From contig CAZUUA010000006.1 of assembly GCA_964623635.1 (NCBI GenBank), forward strand, positions 1-64,000: DNA of 64,000 bases. Direction: 5' to 3'. Both the position numbers and the translations under genes were made by a program. Shown piece by piece: positions 15,603-24,566 of the stretch. Below the pieces are notes generated by a model that was not told the origin of the DNA, made no database searches, and saw only the letters and a list, made by a program, of their open reading frames with translations. The number at the start of each line of letters is the position of its first letter. The first letter of the stretch is position 1. The DNA is from UMGS1696 sp964623635 (lineage in GTDB: Bacteria > Bacillota > Clostridia > Oscillospirales > CAG-272).

Positions 15603-17672
15603 ATGTTTCCCAAACGAGCCAAATGGATCACGCCGCCGCTGTTTGCCCACCTGATCCCCATGGCAGAACCGGATCCCAAGGACAGCCCGGAGGCCTACCA
15701 GAATCTGCACTATCGTTTCTCAAAGACGGTGCAGATCGACGATCCTGCCGACTGCACACTGTCCATCACCGCCGACGACTATTATGTGCTGTCCATCAAC
15801 GGCGAGTACGTGTGTCAGGGACCGGCGCCATCGTACCTGTTCCGCTATGACTGGAACCGGGTGGACGTTTCCGGGTATCTGCGCCACGGCAACAATGCGA
15901 TCACCATCGATGTGTACTACCAGGGCCTGTACAACCGGGTGTGGGAAAGTGCCGACCTGCGCTGTGGACTGCTGGCAGAGCTGACCAAGGGTGGTACTGT
16001 ACTGACCGCCACCGATGCAAGCTGGGACTGTCAGGAAGACAAACGCTACACCGCCAAACGCCACACCGGCTATCACACCCAGTTTTTGGAAGACATGGAT
16101 CTGCGCATTCCTTTGGGGAATACCGAGAAGGCCGCCGAGCTGCCACGGGATGTGACCGGTGCCTATACCCTGGCAGACAAGCCCACCTTCACCATCGCCA
16201 TCACGGAGATGGAGCCGGAAAAAGAGTGGATGCTACTGCCGGATGGAGAAAAGCGTCCCCACGGCGGTATGCTGTACGACTTTGGCCGTGAGATCGCCGC
16301 ACACCTGAAGCTGACTCTGGTGGGACACGACGGAGACACCGTTTGCATTCGCTGTGGAGAAGAGCTGAACGGTGACGTGGATTACGACGCTGCCGTGGCA
16401 GAGGTGGGTGTGCGGTACGAGATGCGCTGCAACTGCACCTATGAAGAAGTGATCACGCTGGCAGAAGGCAAGAATACCATCAGACAGTACGATTACAAAA
16501 CCTTCCGCTATGTGGAGATCTGTGCACTGTCCGGCGCTCCTGCTTGGGAAGTGACGGCAGACGCCCGCTATGCACCCTTTGATTACGACCACTGCCGTCT
16601 GGAGACCAACGATCCCCGACTGGAAGCGGTGTTTGCCATTTGTAAAGAAGGCGTGAAGGTGGGTTCCCAGGAGATCTTTATGGATTGCCCGTCACGCGAA
16701 AAGGGACAATACGCCGGAGACCTGACCATCACCTCGCACTCCCATCTGTGGCTCACCGGAGACGTGACCATGCTGGAGAGAGCCATTGTAGCCCAGCTGG
16801 ATTCGGCACGGTATTTCCCCGGTATTCGTGCCGTGACCCCCGGTGCACTGGATCAGAAGATCGCCGACTACTCCCTGCAGCTGCCCATTTTGTTAAAGCG
16901 CCATTACGATTTCACCGGCAACGTGGAATTTCTCCGTGCTGCCATGCCGACACTTGTCGGGATGATCGACTACTTCAAAGGCTTCATGAACGAGGATGGT
17001 CTGCTGACAGAGCTGGACACCATGTGGAATTTAGTGGACTGGCCGAAGAACCTGCGGGACGGCTACGATTTTGTGCTGGAACCTACACCGGAGCCGGGTC
17101 CCCACTGTGTGCTCAATGCCTTCTGGACAGGCTGTCTGTACGGCTATGAGGAGCTGTGCCGGATCGCCGGTACCGCTTACGAACCCTTGGCAGACCGGGT
17201 GAAGGCAGCGTTTAATGCGGCATTCTTTGACGAAGCAGAAGGGCGCTACCACGACAGCACCAAGACCAGTCATGCCGCCCTGCAGTCCAACTGTATTCCC
17301 CTGTACTACGGCATTTGTCCGGACGGCAGAGAAGGGGACGTGGCGCAGTTTGTGATAGACAAGGGCATATGCGCCGGTGTGTACGTGACCTATTTCCAAC
17401 TCCACGGACTGTGTCGTGCCGGATACTACAACGAGGCCTACGACCTGCTGACCTGTGACAAGGCATGGATGAACATGGTCCGAGAAGGCGCTACCACCTG
17501 CTATGAAGCCTGGGGGAAGGAACAAAAGTGGAACACGTCCCTGTGTCACCCCTGGGCAAGCGCACCGATCTCGGTGGTACTGGAAGGCTTCTTAGGCTAT
17601 CACCTGGACGGCAGACGCACCGAACCGCATTTGCCCGATGGGGTATATGCCTACGGAGACATCCGCCGGTGA
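15603..17672 (+). CDS. Alpha-L-rhamnosidase-like glycoside hydrolase (GH78 type)
   Basis: A 689-residue protein without a signal peptide, so it acts inside the cell. The N-terminal jelly-roll (YYVLSINGEYVCQGPAPSYL...) resembles the GH78 accessory domain. The (alpha/alpha)6 barrel carries QEIFMDCPSREKGQYAGD (about residues 355-372), which matches the GH78 catalytic stretch DCPxREr. The C-terminal SLCHPWASAPISVVLEGFLGY is also typical. It is shorter than most secreted GH78 enzymes. It lies 12 bases after the SIS gene and 35 bases before the activase. Confidence 0.78.
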   Translation: MFPKRAKWITPPLFAHLIPMAEPDPKDSPEAYQNLHYRFSKTVQIDDPADCTLSITADDYYVLSINGEYVCQGPAPSYLFRYDWNRVDVSGYLRHGNNAITIDVYYQGLYNRVWESADLRCGLLAELTKGGTVLTATDASWDCQEDKRYTAKRHTGYHTQFLEDMDLRIPLGNTEKAAELPRDVTGAYTLADKPTFTIAITEMEPEKEWMLLPDGEKRPHGGMLYDFGREIAAHLKLTLVGHDGDTVCIRCGEELNGDVDYDAAVAEVGVRYEMRCNCTYEEVITLAEGKNTIRQYDYKTFRYVEICALSGAPAWEVTADARYAPFDYDHCRLETNDPRLEAVFAICKEGVKVGSQEIFMDCPSREKGQYAGDLTITSHSHLWLTGDVTMLERAIVAQLDSARYFPGIRAVTPGALDQKIADYSLQLPILLKRHYDFTGNVEFLRAAMPTLVGMIDYFKGFMNEDGLLTELDTMWNLVDWPKNLRDGYDFVLEPTPEPGPHCVLNAFWTGCLYGYEELCRIAGTAYEPLADRVKAAFNAAFFDEAEGRYHDSTKTSHAALQSNCIPLYYGICPDGREGDVAQFVIDKGICAGVYVTYFQLHGLCRAGYYNEAYDLLTCDKAWMNMVREGATTCYEAWGKEQKWNTSLCHPWASAPISVVLEGFLGYHLDGRRTEPHLPDGVYAYGDIRR

Positions 17673-17707
17673 ATACCGTTACCGCTTAACAAAAAGGAGG
17701 ATACCAA

Positions 17708-18610
17708 ATGGAATCCGGTATCGTTTTCAATATACAAAAATTCTCGATCCACGACGGCCCCGGCATCCGCACCAATGTGTTTCTCAAGGGCTGTCCCCTG
17801 CGCTGTCTCTGGTGCCACAATCCGGAGGGACTGGAAGCGGCACCGGAGGTCGAATTCGAGGGAACAAAATGCATCGGCTGCGGCGCCTGTGGGATCTGTG
17901 AACAGCACAGCCATCTTTTCTCCGAAGAGAGAGGGCACATCTACGACAGAGAACACTGCATCCGCTGCGGCAAGTGCGTGGAGGTCTGTCCGGCTGTGGC
18001 GCTGAAAATGGCTGGCACCCGGCAGACCGTGGATGAGGTGATCGCCAAGGTGCTTGCAGACAAACCCTTCTACGACAAAAGTGGCGGTGGCATGACCCTG
18101 TCCGGTGGAGAACCGCTATACCAGCCTGCCTTTGCTCTGGCACTGCTGCAGGAAGCCAAAAAGCAAGGTCTGCACACCGCCATCGAAACCTCCGGCTTTG
18201 CGTCCGAAGCGGTGTTCACGTCCATTTTGCCCTACACGGATCTGGTGCTACTGGACTACAAGGTGACCGGTGAGGACGAACACAAAAAGTACACCGGCGT
18301 ACCCCAGACACCGATTTTGGCGAACTTAGCCAGAGCCGACGCCGCCGGGGTAGACATCGTACTGCGCTGTCCCCTGATCCCCGGTGTCAATATGCAGGAG
18401 GATCACTACAGAGCCATTGCGGAGACCGCCGACAAATACAGTCACATCCTCCGTGTGGATCTGGAACCGTACCATACACTGGGTACCGGCAAGCTGTCTC
18501 GACTGGGCAAGGCGGACGGCTTTGTCACCACCATGCCGGAAAAGGACGAAATGGAACAGATCCGGCAGCATATCCAGTCCATGTGCCAAAAGGAAGTTTG
18601 CGTGAGCTGA
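17708..18610 (+). CDS. Glycyl-radical enzyme activating protein (radical SAM)
   Basis: A 300-residue radical SAM activase, which makes the glycyl radical on a PFL-type enzyme. The SAM cluster motif CPLRCLWC (CX3CX2C) is at about residues 30-37, after the family opening FSIHDGPGIRTNVFLKGC. Two ferredoxin-like clusters follow: CIGCGACGIC, one residue shorter than the usual CX2CX2CX3C, and CIRCGKCVEVCP. GGMTLSGGEPL and LLDYKVTGEDEHKKYTG are further family blocks. No glycyl-radical enzyme is adjacent. The only one in the window lies at 37548-39680 on the other strand. Confidence 0.93.
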   Translation: MESGIVFNIQKFSIHDGPGIRTNVFLKGCPLRCLWCHNPEGLEAAPEVEFEGTKCIGCGACGICEQHSHLFSEERGHIYDREHCIRCGKCVEVCPAVALKMAGTRQTVDEVIAKVLADKPFYDKSGGGMTLSGGEPLYQPAFALALLQEAKKQGLHTAIETSGFASEAVFTSILPYTDLVLLDYKVTGEDEHKKYTGVPQTPILANLARADAAGVDIVLRCPLIPGVNMQEDHYRAIAETADKYSHILRVDLEPYHTLGTGKLSRLGKADGFVTTMPEKDEMEQIRQHIQSMCQKEVCVS

Positions 18611-18692
18611 CCGATTTGCGTTACGCTTACCAGTCTGCGTAAGCCGACCATGGACAAAAGGAACCCATTTCGAATACATAAGGAGAGAAAAT

Positions 18693-19250
18693 ATGCTAAC
18701 ATTTCGGAAGGCGACCATGGCAGACGTGCCGATCCTGGAGGTGCTGTACGAAAAGGGCAGAGCCGCCATTGCCACCTTTGGTATCGACCAGTGGCAAAAC
18801 GGCTACCCTGCCAAAGCCGATATTGTAAAGGACATTGTAGAGAATATTTTGTGGGTCAGTGAAGATACCGATGTGCCCGGCCAGATCGCATCGGTATTCG
18901 CACTGCTGTTGGACGGTGAGCCCACCTATGACACGATCGTAGGCGATGACGAAAGACCGGTCGGCGCCTGGTGTACGGGAGACAGCCACAACTATGCCGC
19001 CATTCACCGGATCACCGTGTCGCCGGAATTTCGTGGTCGTGGAATCGCCGGGCAGACTATGGCCTTTGGGATCCAAAAGGCAAAGGAAGCCGGAAAGACC
19101 AGTCTGCGGATCGACACCCACCGTGGCAATCTTGCCATGCGTGGGATGCTAACGAAGAACGGCTTTACCCATTGCGGCACCATTTTCTTGAAAAGCGGTG
19201 AGAAACGAGTGGCGTATGAAACCGTGTTTTCCACCGATGTTCAGGCGTAA
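18693..19250 (+). CDS. GNAT-family N-acetyltransferase
   Basis: A 185-residue acetyltransferase fold. Motif A for acetyl-CoA is VSPEFRGRGIAGQTMAFGIQ (R-G-x-G-I) and motif B is LRIDTHRGNLAMRGMLTKNGF. The N-terminus FRKATMADVPILEVLYEKG is usual for the RimI/YjcF type. The acceptor substrate is unknown. It lies 82 bases downstream of the activase and may be transcribed with it; a modest stem (GCTTAC...GTAAGC) lies in the gap. Confidence 0.83.
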   Translation: MLTFRKATMADVPILEVLYEKGRAAIATFGIDQWQNGYPAKADIVKDIVENILWVSEDTDVPGQIASVFALLLDGEPTYDTIVGDDERPVGAWCTGDSHNYAAIHRITVSPEFRGRGIAGQTMAFGIQKAKEAGKTSLRIDTHRGNLAMRGMLTKNGFTHCGTIFLKSGEKRVAYETVFSTDVQA

Positions 19251-19308
19251 CCGTGAGAATGTGTAAAAACTATATGTAAATCGTGGAAAAGTTTGTCGTA
19301 TTTAGACG

Positions 19309-19337
19309 TTTACAAATTGTCCATGATTTGGTATACT
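19309..19337 (+). promoter_or_regulatory. Promoter of pyrR-uraA
   Basis: TTTACA (19309-19314), 17-base spacer, TATACT (19332-19337). It lies nearly 190 bases before pyrR, leaving a long leader. Confidence 0.8.
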
Positions 19338-19413
19338 AATAGCAGAAATTTTTTAACAGAGTTTTGGGGACTCACAGGTGCCAAGGTGGCATTTGCGGTA
19401 CAGAGATGCCGGA

Positions 19414-19469
19414 AAGATTTCATTCTATAATAGGACTTTGTCGAAAAGTCAGTTGTTTCTTGAAATCTT
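19414..19469 (+). promoter_or_regulatory. Structured leader of pyrR
   Basis: AAGATTTCA (19414-19422) pairs with TGAAATCTT (19461-19469). An inner hairpin GACTTT/AAAGTC (19434-19439 with 19445-19450) sits inside it. A T-rich run (TTTTTTCTTT) lies 15-25 bases further on. In Firmicutes PyrR often controls its own operon by attenuation, but I could not identify the conserved PyrR-binding loop with certainty. Confidence 0.5.
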
Positions 19470-19527
19470 GTCGTGGCAGGCAGGATTTTTTCTTTGCGAT
19501 CTACCCCGGCAAAAGGAGGACACACCG

Positions 19528-20073
19528 ATGCTCGTCATCAAATCGGAGATCATGGATGAAGCGGCCATGCGCCGTTCGCTGGTGCGGATCACCCATGAGA
19601 TCATCGAACGCAACCGTGGGACGGCGGACCTGTGCCTCATTGGGATCCGGCGGCGTGGGGCAGTGCTTGCCGACCTACTCTCTGCCAATATCGAAAAGTT
19701 TGAAGGGACATCCGTGCCGGTAGCGTATATCGATATCACCCGATACCGGGACGACTTGACCGAGCTCCCGGCCGGTATCCGTGTGGCAGGAGACAGCATT
19801 CCCTTTGACATCACCGGAAAGCGTGTGGTGCTGGTGGACGACGTGATCTACACCGGTCGTACCGCACGTGCCGCCATCGAAGCTGTGTTTTCCCACGGCA
19901 GGCCATCGTCCATCCAGCTGGCGGTGCTCATCGACCGGGGACATAGAGAGCTGCCCATTCGTCCGGATTTTGTGGGTAAGAACATTCCTACGTCCAAGGA
20001 AGAAGTGGTGTCCGTTCGGGTACAGGAATTCGACGGCTCCACCGGTGTATCCATCTGCGCCAAGAGCGAGTAG
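19528..20073 (+). CDS. pyrR: PyrR: pyrimidine regulator / uracil phosphoribosyltransferase
   Basis: A 181-residue bifunctional protein. It binds pyr mRNA in response to UMP and UTP and has weak uracil phosphoribosyltransferase activity. The PRPP loop VVLVDDVIYTGRTARAA (near residue 100), IGIRRRGAVLADLL and the C-terminal SVRVQEFDG are family hallmarks. ATG 19528 follows AAAGGAGG. It is upstream of a uracil permease, as in many Firmicute pyr operons, but no pyrimidine biosynthesis gene follows here. Confidence 0.95.
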   Translation: MLVIKSEIMDEAAMRRSLVRITHEIIERNRGTADLCLIGIRRRGAVLADLLSANIEKFEGTSVPVAYIDITRYRDDLTELPAGIRVAGDSIPFDITGKRVVLVDDVIYTGRTARAAIEAVFSHGRPSSIQLAVLIDRGHRELPIRPDFVGKNIPTSKEEVVSVRVQEFDGSTGVSICAKSE

Positions 20074-20136
20074 ACGTCATATATCATTTTTAGTGTTAAC
20101 AATTCTATTTGCCACTAAAATGGCAGGAGGTTCATT

Positions 20137-21606
20137 ATGGCTAAAGAAAAAATGCAGATCGGTGCAGAAGGTATCTACGATGCCCGACAGCTGGGTATCC
20201 CACGGATGCTGATCTTAGGCTTCCAGCATATGTTCGCCATGTTCGGTGCAACGGTGCTGGTACCGTTGCTGACCGGGCTGGACGTAGCAACTACGCTGCT
20301 GTGTGCCGGTCTTGGTACGCTGCTGTTCCACCTGATCACCGGCATGAAGGTACCGGCGTTCCTGGGTTCGTCCTTTGCCTTCTTGGGTGGCTACGGTGCC
20401 ATCGCTCCTCTGGCTGGCAACGGCACCATGACCAATGAACAGCTTTTGCCCTACGCTTGTCTGGGCGTGGCTTGTGCCGGTGTCATCTACCTGATACTTG
20501 CGGCACTGATCAAGTTTGCCGGTGCGGAACGTGTTATGCGCTTCTTCCCACCGGTGGTAACAGGTCCCATCATCATCGCCATCGGTCTGGGTCTGGCCGG
20601 TTCTGCTGTCAGCAACTGTCAGACCAACTGGGGCATTGCCCTGATCGCCCTGATCATCGTCATCGCTTTCAATATCTGGGGTCGTGGCATGGCAAAGATC
20701 GTACCCATCCTGCTGGGTGTTGTAGGCTCCTGCGGCGTAGCTGCACTGCTGGCGCTGATCTGCGGTGAGACCATCACGGCCTCCGACGGCGCCCAGTACA
20801 TCACCGTGGCCGGCAACGAAAGCATGAAGCTGTTCTCCGTGTCCGCTCTGGAAAACTTCAAGAGCGCAGCTTGGATCGGCTTCCCCATCAAGTGGAGCCA
20901 CACCGTGTTCGGTGGCGTAGACTGGAGCAACACCTCTTTAGTGGTATCCTCCATCGTAGCCATCATGCCCATCTCTCTTGCCACCATGATGGAGCATATC
21001 GGTGACATCTCTGCCATCAGCTCCACCGTAGGCCGCAACTATATCGCCGACCCCGGTCTCCATCGTACCCTGACCGGTGATGGTCTGGCAACCTCTCTGG
21101 CTGCGCTGTTCGGCGCTCCTGCCAACACCACCTATGGCGAAAATACCGGTGTGCTGGCGCTGTCTCGTGTATATGACCCTCGTGTGATCCGTATTGCCGC
21201 TGTGATCGCTACGCTGCTGTCCTTCTCTCCCAAGTTCGCAGCCCTTGTGAGCCTGATCCCCTCTGCTGTCATCGGCGGTATCTCCTTCATGCTGTACGGT
21301 ATGATCTCCGCTGTGGGTGTGCGCAACGTGGTGGAAAATCAGGTGGACTTCACCAAGAGCCGGAACCTGATCATCGCCGCCATCATCCTGGTGTCTGCCC
21401 TGGGTCTGGGTTCTGTATCCTTCGGTATCGGTTCTCTGACCATCACCCTGTCCGCTCTGGCCTGTGCATCCATCGCCGGTATCGTGCTGAACGCCGTGCT
21501 GCCCGGCAATGACTACAGCTTTGGCACCAGCCGTGACGGTGACGAAGCTGTCAGCTTCCAGATGAAGGCCGACCACAAGGACGCCAACGACGCCAACGAA
21601 AAGTAA
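20137..21606 (+). CDS. uraA: Uracil permease (NCS2 family)
   Basis: A 489-residue integral membrane transporter with about 14 hydrophobic segments, fitting the UraA fold. QHMFAMFGATVLVPLLTGLD is the family opening. FAFLGGYGAIAPL, EHIGDISAISSTVGRNYIADPGLHRTLTGDGLAT and GAPANTTYGENTGVLALSRVYDP hold the uracil- and proton-binding positions (Glu/His and the NTTYGEN segment). A stem TTTTAGTG/CACTAAAA (20088-20120) stands between pyrR and the ribosome site AGGAGG, and may affect translation. Confidence 0.93.
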   Translation: MAKEKMQIGAEGIYDARQLGIPRMLILGFQHMFAMFGATVLVPLLTGLDVATTLLCAGLGTLLFHLITGMKVPAFLGSSFAFLGGYGAIAPLAGNGTMTNEQLLPYACLGVACAGVIYLILAALIKFAGAERVMRFFPPVVTGPIIIAIGLGLAGSAVSNCQTNWGIALIALIIVIAFNIWGRGMAKIVPILLGVVGSCGVAALLALICGETITASDGAQYITVAGNESMKLFSVSALENFKSAAWIGFPIKWSHTVFGGVDWSNTSLVVSSIVAIMPISLATMMEHIGDISAISSTVGRNYIADPGLHRTLTGDGLATSLAALFGAPANTTYGENTGVLALSRVYDPRVIRIAAVIATLLSFSPKFAALVSLIPSAVIGGISFMLYGMISAVGVRNVVENQVDFTKSRNLIIAAIILVSALGLGSVSFGIGSLTITLSALACASIAGIVLNAVLPGNDYSFGTSRDGDEAVSFQMKADHKDANDANEK

Positions 21607-21622
21607 TCCATAGGATATATCG

Positions 21623-21661
21623 GGTGCAGGTCTGCTGTATAGTAGGCTTGCACCTTTTTTG
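21623..21661 (+). terminator. Terminator of pyrR-uraA
   Basis: GGTGCA (21623-21628) pairs with TGCACC (21649-21654), followed by seven Ts. Confidence 0.8.
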
Positions 21662-21713
21662 TGTCGTTTCCGGTGTTGTTTTATCCTAACGTAGGAAAAA
21701 TTGACAGGAATAC

Positions 21714-21742
21714 TTGCTTTTTTGTAGCAAATATGGTATACT
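21714..21742 (+). promoter_or_regulatory. Promoter of solute-binding lipoprotein 1
   Basis: TTGCTT (21714-21719), 17-base spacer, TATACT (21737-21742). Confidence 0.75.
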
Positions 21743-21839
21743 GTTGGCAGCATGGCAGACAATACCATAGGTGAATTCTGTGGTGCTAAAAGCGTTCCGG
21801 AAATATTCCGTGGATGCTGTGACCAAAGGAGAGTATGAC

Positions 21840-23330
21840 ATGAAAACGAAAAAATGGCTGACACTTTTGTTGGTGGCGGCAATGCTGACCGGGGCGCTTT
21901 CTGCCTGCGGAGAGTCCGCTGATGTGGAAACAGAATCCAGTACCGACCCAGCCGGCGTGGCAGAGACAAAGGAAACAGAGTCTGCCGATCCCTTTGTCGA
22001 GATGGATCTGGGTGGGATTGACATCCGTATGATGGTATCCGACCGGGAGATCGACAATTTGACCTCCTCCATCACCATCATCCAACACGGAGAGGAGCTG
22101 ACCGGTGAAGTGGTGTCCGATGCCGTGTACAACCGGAATATGCTGGTGGAAGAAATGCTGAACATCCACCTGTGCTTTGAGCCCAATACACAGATCGAGA
22201 CGGAGATCCCGGCTACCATCACTCAGCTCATCACCGCCGGAGACGATGCCTATGAGCTGATCATCCATGAGCTGTTTCCGCTGGCAACCTTGTCCGTGCA
22301 GAACCATTTCTACAACGTATACGACGTACCCAATCTGGATTTCACCAAGGAATACTGGTATGAAGACTATATGCGGGACGTGTCCTTTGATTCGGATACC
22401 CAGCGGTATATTTTGGCAGGAGACTATTTCCTGGACATCCTGCGCTCTGCCCATGCCCTGTACTTCAACAAAGACCGCTTCAACGACCTGTACGGCGCAC
22501 CGGAGGATCTTTATGACTTGGTGCTGGCAGGGAACTGGACGTACGATGTGTTCTTAGAATATGCCAACGGTGCGTATCAAGATGTGAACGGCGATGGTCA
22601 GCACGATGCCAACGACCTGTACGGCTTCAGTACCAACGGCTATTGGGGTCCCATCATTCCTTGGGTCATCGGTGCGGACATCACCTTCCTGTCGTACCGG
22701 GAAGATGGTTCGCCCTACTTTGATATGAACAACGAACGCTCTGTCAAGCTGCTGGAAAGACTGAACGAGATCTTCTACGGCGAAGGCGCCTACAACTACG
22801 GCGGCGATTTCCAGACGGCCTTTATGAACGGTTCGGCCTTGTTTGGCGGCTATCTCCGTGTGGCGCATATGGAGACCTTCCGGGACATGGAAGCGGATCT
22901 GGGTGTGCTGCCGATCCCAAAGATGGACGACACACAGCCCAAGTACATCACATCCTCCCACGATACCACCAGCATCGGGGTCATTCCCATCACCTGTACA
23001 AGGCTGTCGGAGATCGGTGCCGTGCTGGAGGTTATGTCCAGAGAATCGGCAATCAGCGTGATCCCGGCATATTATGAGACCTCGCTGAAGACCAAATATG
23101 TCCGGGACGACCAGTCTGCCCAGATCTTAGACCTGATCCGCCAGAATATCTCCTGCGTGTTCCCGGTGGCGTTCGGCAACTACTGCAACGATACAGCGAT
23201 CAAGAAAGCCTTCTCGGAACCGCTGACTGCCAGAAGCACCGATTTTGTGTCCAGCTACGTGAAGGCAGAAGGCACGGCGCAGGCCAAGCTGGATGAGCTG
23301 TGGGAGGCATTTTCCTCCATCGAAAACTGA
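21840..23330 (+). CDS. Extracellular solute-binding lipoprotein (family 1 type), orphan
   Basis: A 496-residue lipoprotein. The signal peptide ends in lipobox LSAC (Cys near residue 22), followed by a Glu/Thr-rich linker and a type-1 solute-binding fold. ALYFNKDRFNDLYG, GNWTYDVFLEYANGAYQDVNGDG and VLPIPKMDD are typical of carbohydrate-binding proteins of ABC importers. No permease genes are adjacent: the next gene is an acyltransferase. It may borrow a permease encoded elsewhere or act as a sensor. ATG 21840 is chosen because the signal peptide starts there. A paralogue with the same layout is at 46148-47611. Confidence 0.85.
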   Translation: MKTKKWLTLLLVAAMLTGALSACGESADVETESSTDPAGVAETKETESADPFVEMDLGGIDIRMMVSDREIDNLTSSITIIQHGEELTGEVVSDAVYNRNMLVEEMLNIHLCFEPNTQIETEIPATITQLITAGDDAYELIIHELFPLATLSVQNHFYNVYDVPNLDFTKEYWYEDYMRDVSFDSDTQRYILAGDYFLDILRSAHALYFNKDRFNDLYGAPEDLYDLVLAGNWTYDVFLEYANGAYQDVNGDGQHDANDLYGFSTNGYWGPIIPWVIGADITFLSYREDGSPYFDMNNERSVKLLERLNEIFYGEGAYNYGGDFQTAFMNGSALFGGYLRVAHMETFRDMEADLGVLPIPKMDDTQPKYITSSHDTTSIGVIPITCTRLSEIGAVLEVMSRESAISVIPAYYETSLKTKYVRDDQSAQILDLIRQNISCVFPVAFGNYCNDTAIKKAFSEPLTARSTDFVSSYVKAEGTAQAKLDELWEAFSSIEN

Positions 23331-23379
23331 TTTTTCTATCCCTTGCACCCTGTAATTTCACCGCCGGAGGTTTTTTCCA

Positions 23380-24477
23380 TTGTATGTACCTGTTTCGGAG
23401 GTCGTGACCTATACGCTGTTCCCCACCCAGCCGCAGCGGCGTGAGGAGCTCACGATCTGTAATGTGCTGTTTTGTCTGTTGGTCATGTGGATCCATATAC
23501 TGTCGGAAGCTGTGGACGGCTACGACCGGAGCAGTGTGCTGTATTTCTTAGCGGTGGGATTGTGGCGACTGTCGTCCTTTGTGGTGCAGGGATTTTTCTT
23601 CCTGGCCGGCACCAAGCTGTTTCTGCACGGCGGCAAGCAGTCTACACTGACCTTTACCAAAAAGCGGCTGTGGCGTGTGGTGTTGCCCTATGTGGTGGTC
23701 TTCTGCCTGTTTGCTGTGTATCTGACGTTGACCGGTGCTGTTTCGCTGACACCAGGCACCTTCGTGAGACAGCTTTTTACCGGCAAGCTGTGCGGACATT
23801 TTTACTACGTGATCCTGATGGTGCAGTTCGATCTGCTCAGACCCCTGTGGAAACGGATCGTGCAAAAGACCGAACCGATCTTAGGCTGTATCACGGCATT
23901 GCTGCTCATGATCCTGTGCAAGATCTATCTGCCCGGCGTGATCACCATGCTGACCGGTGAGCCCTTCGAAGATAACGGTCTGCTCTTTACCAGCTACCTG
24001 TTCTATTATGTGGCCGGTGTGTACTGCGGCAGAAGCTATGACCGGTTCCGTGGTGCTCTGGATCGCTATCGTACCTCCATCGTTACGACCTGGTGCTTGC
24101 TGGGTGTGCTCAACTGGGTGTTCATGTGGACCAGCAGTACCGGCCGATACTTTGCGCCGTGGCTGGAGGTGTTCCACATTCTGTACTGCCTGTACGCCAT
24201 TTTGGGCTGCCTGAGTTTGGCATATCTGTGGCGTGAGAAACCGCTGTTCCGGAAAAAATGGTTCCGGTGCTGGGATCGATATTCCTACCAGATCTACCTA
24301 TTGCATCCGCTGCTGCTGTTTTTCTGCGGCGACCTCTGTGGCGTCCTGGGGATCACATCCATCAGTCTGCGGCTGGGGATCCGATGTGCGGCGGTAGCGG
24401 CGGCACTGTGCATCCTTGGCAAGCTGCCGGGCAAACTGCCGAGCAAACTGCCCACATTGCCTAAGCGTACCAAATGA
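23380..24477 (+). CDS. Acyltransferase-3 family membrane protein
   Basis: A 365-residue integral membrane protein with about ten hydrophobic segments. The pattern fits acyltransferase family 3: an N-terminal LVMWIHIL segment with the conserved His, GFFFLAGTKLFL after it, and SYQIYLLHPLLL near the end. Such enzymes acylate exopolysaccharide, peptidoglycan or secondary cell wall sugars. The start is TTG 23380, placed 9 bases after CGGAGG. The tail LPGKLPSKLPTLPK is an odd short Leu-Pro-Lys repeat. A perfect terminator follows. Confidence 0.78.
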   Translation: MYVPVSEVVTYTLFPTQPQRREELTICNVLFCLLVMWIHILSEAVDGYDRSSVLYFLAVGLWRLSSFVVQGFFFLAGTKLFLHGGKQSTLTFTKKRLWRVVLPYVVVFCLFAVYLTLTGAVSLTPGTFVRQLFTGKLCGHFYYVILMVQFDLLRPLWKRIVQKTEPILGCITALLLMILCKIYLPGVITMLTGEPFEDNGLLFTSYLFYYVAGVYCGRSYDRFRGALDRYRTSIVTTWCLLGVLNWVFMWTSSTGRYFAPWLEVFHILYCLYAILGCLSLAYLWREKPLFRKKWFRCWDRYSYQIYLLHPLLLFFCGDLCGVLGITSISLRLGIRCAAVAAALCILGKLPGKLPSKLPTLPKRTK

Positions 24478-24488
24478 ACATAAAAGAA

Positions 24489-24524
24489 AAAGATAGGACT
24501 TTGCTTTTCGTCCTATCTTTTTTC
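24489..24524. terminator. Bidirectional terminator between acyltransferase and bceB
   Basis: AAAGATAGGAC (24489-24499) pairs with GTCCTATCTTT (24510-24520), with a T-run after it and an A-run before it. Confidence 0.93.
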
Positions 24525-24566
24525 TTTTACGGTACCGTTAGAATGGTACGGTGGCGCCTTTACGTA

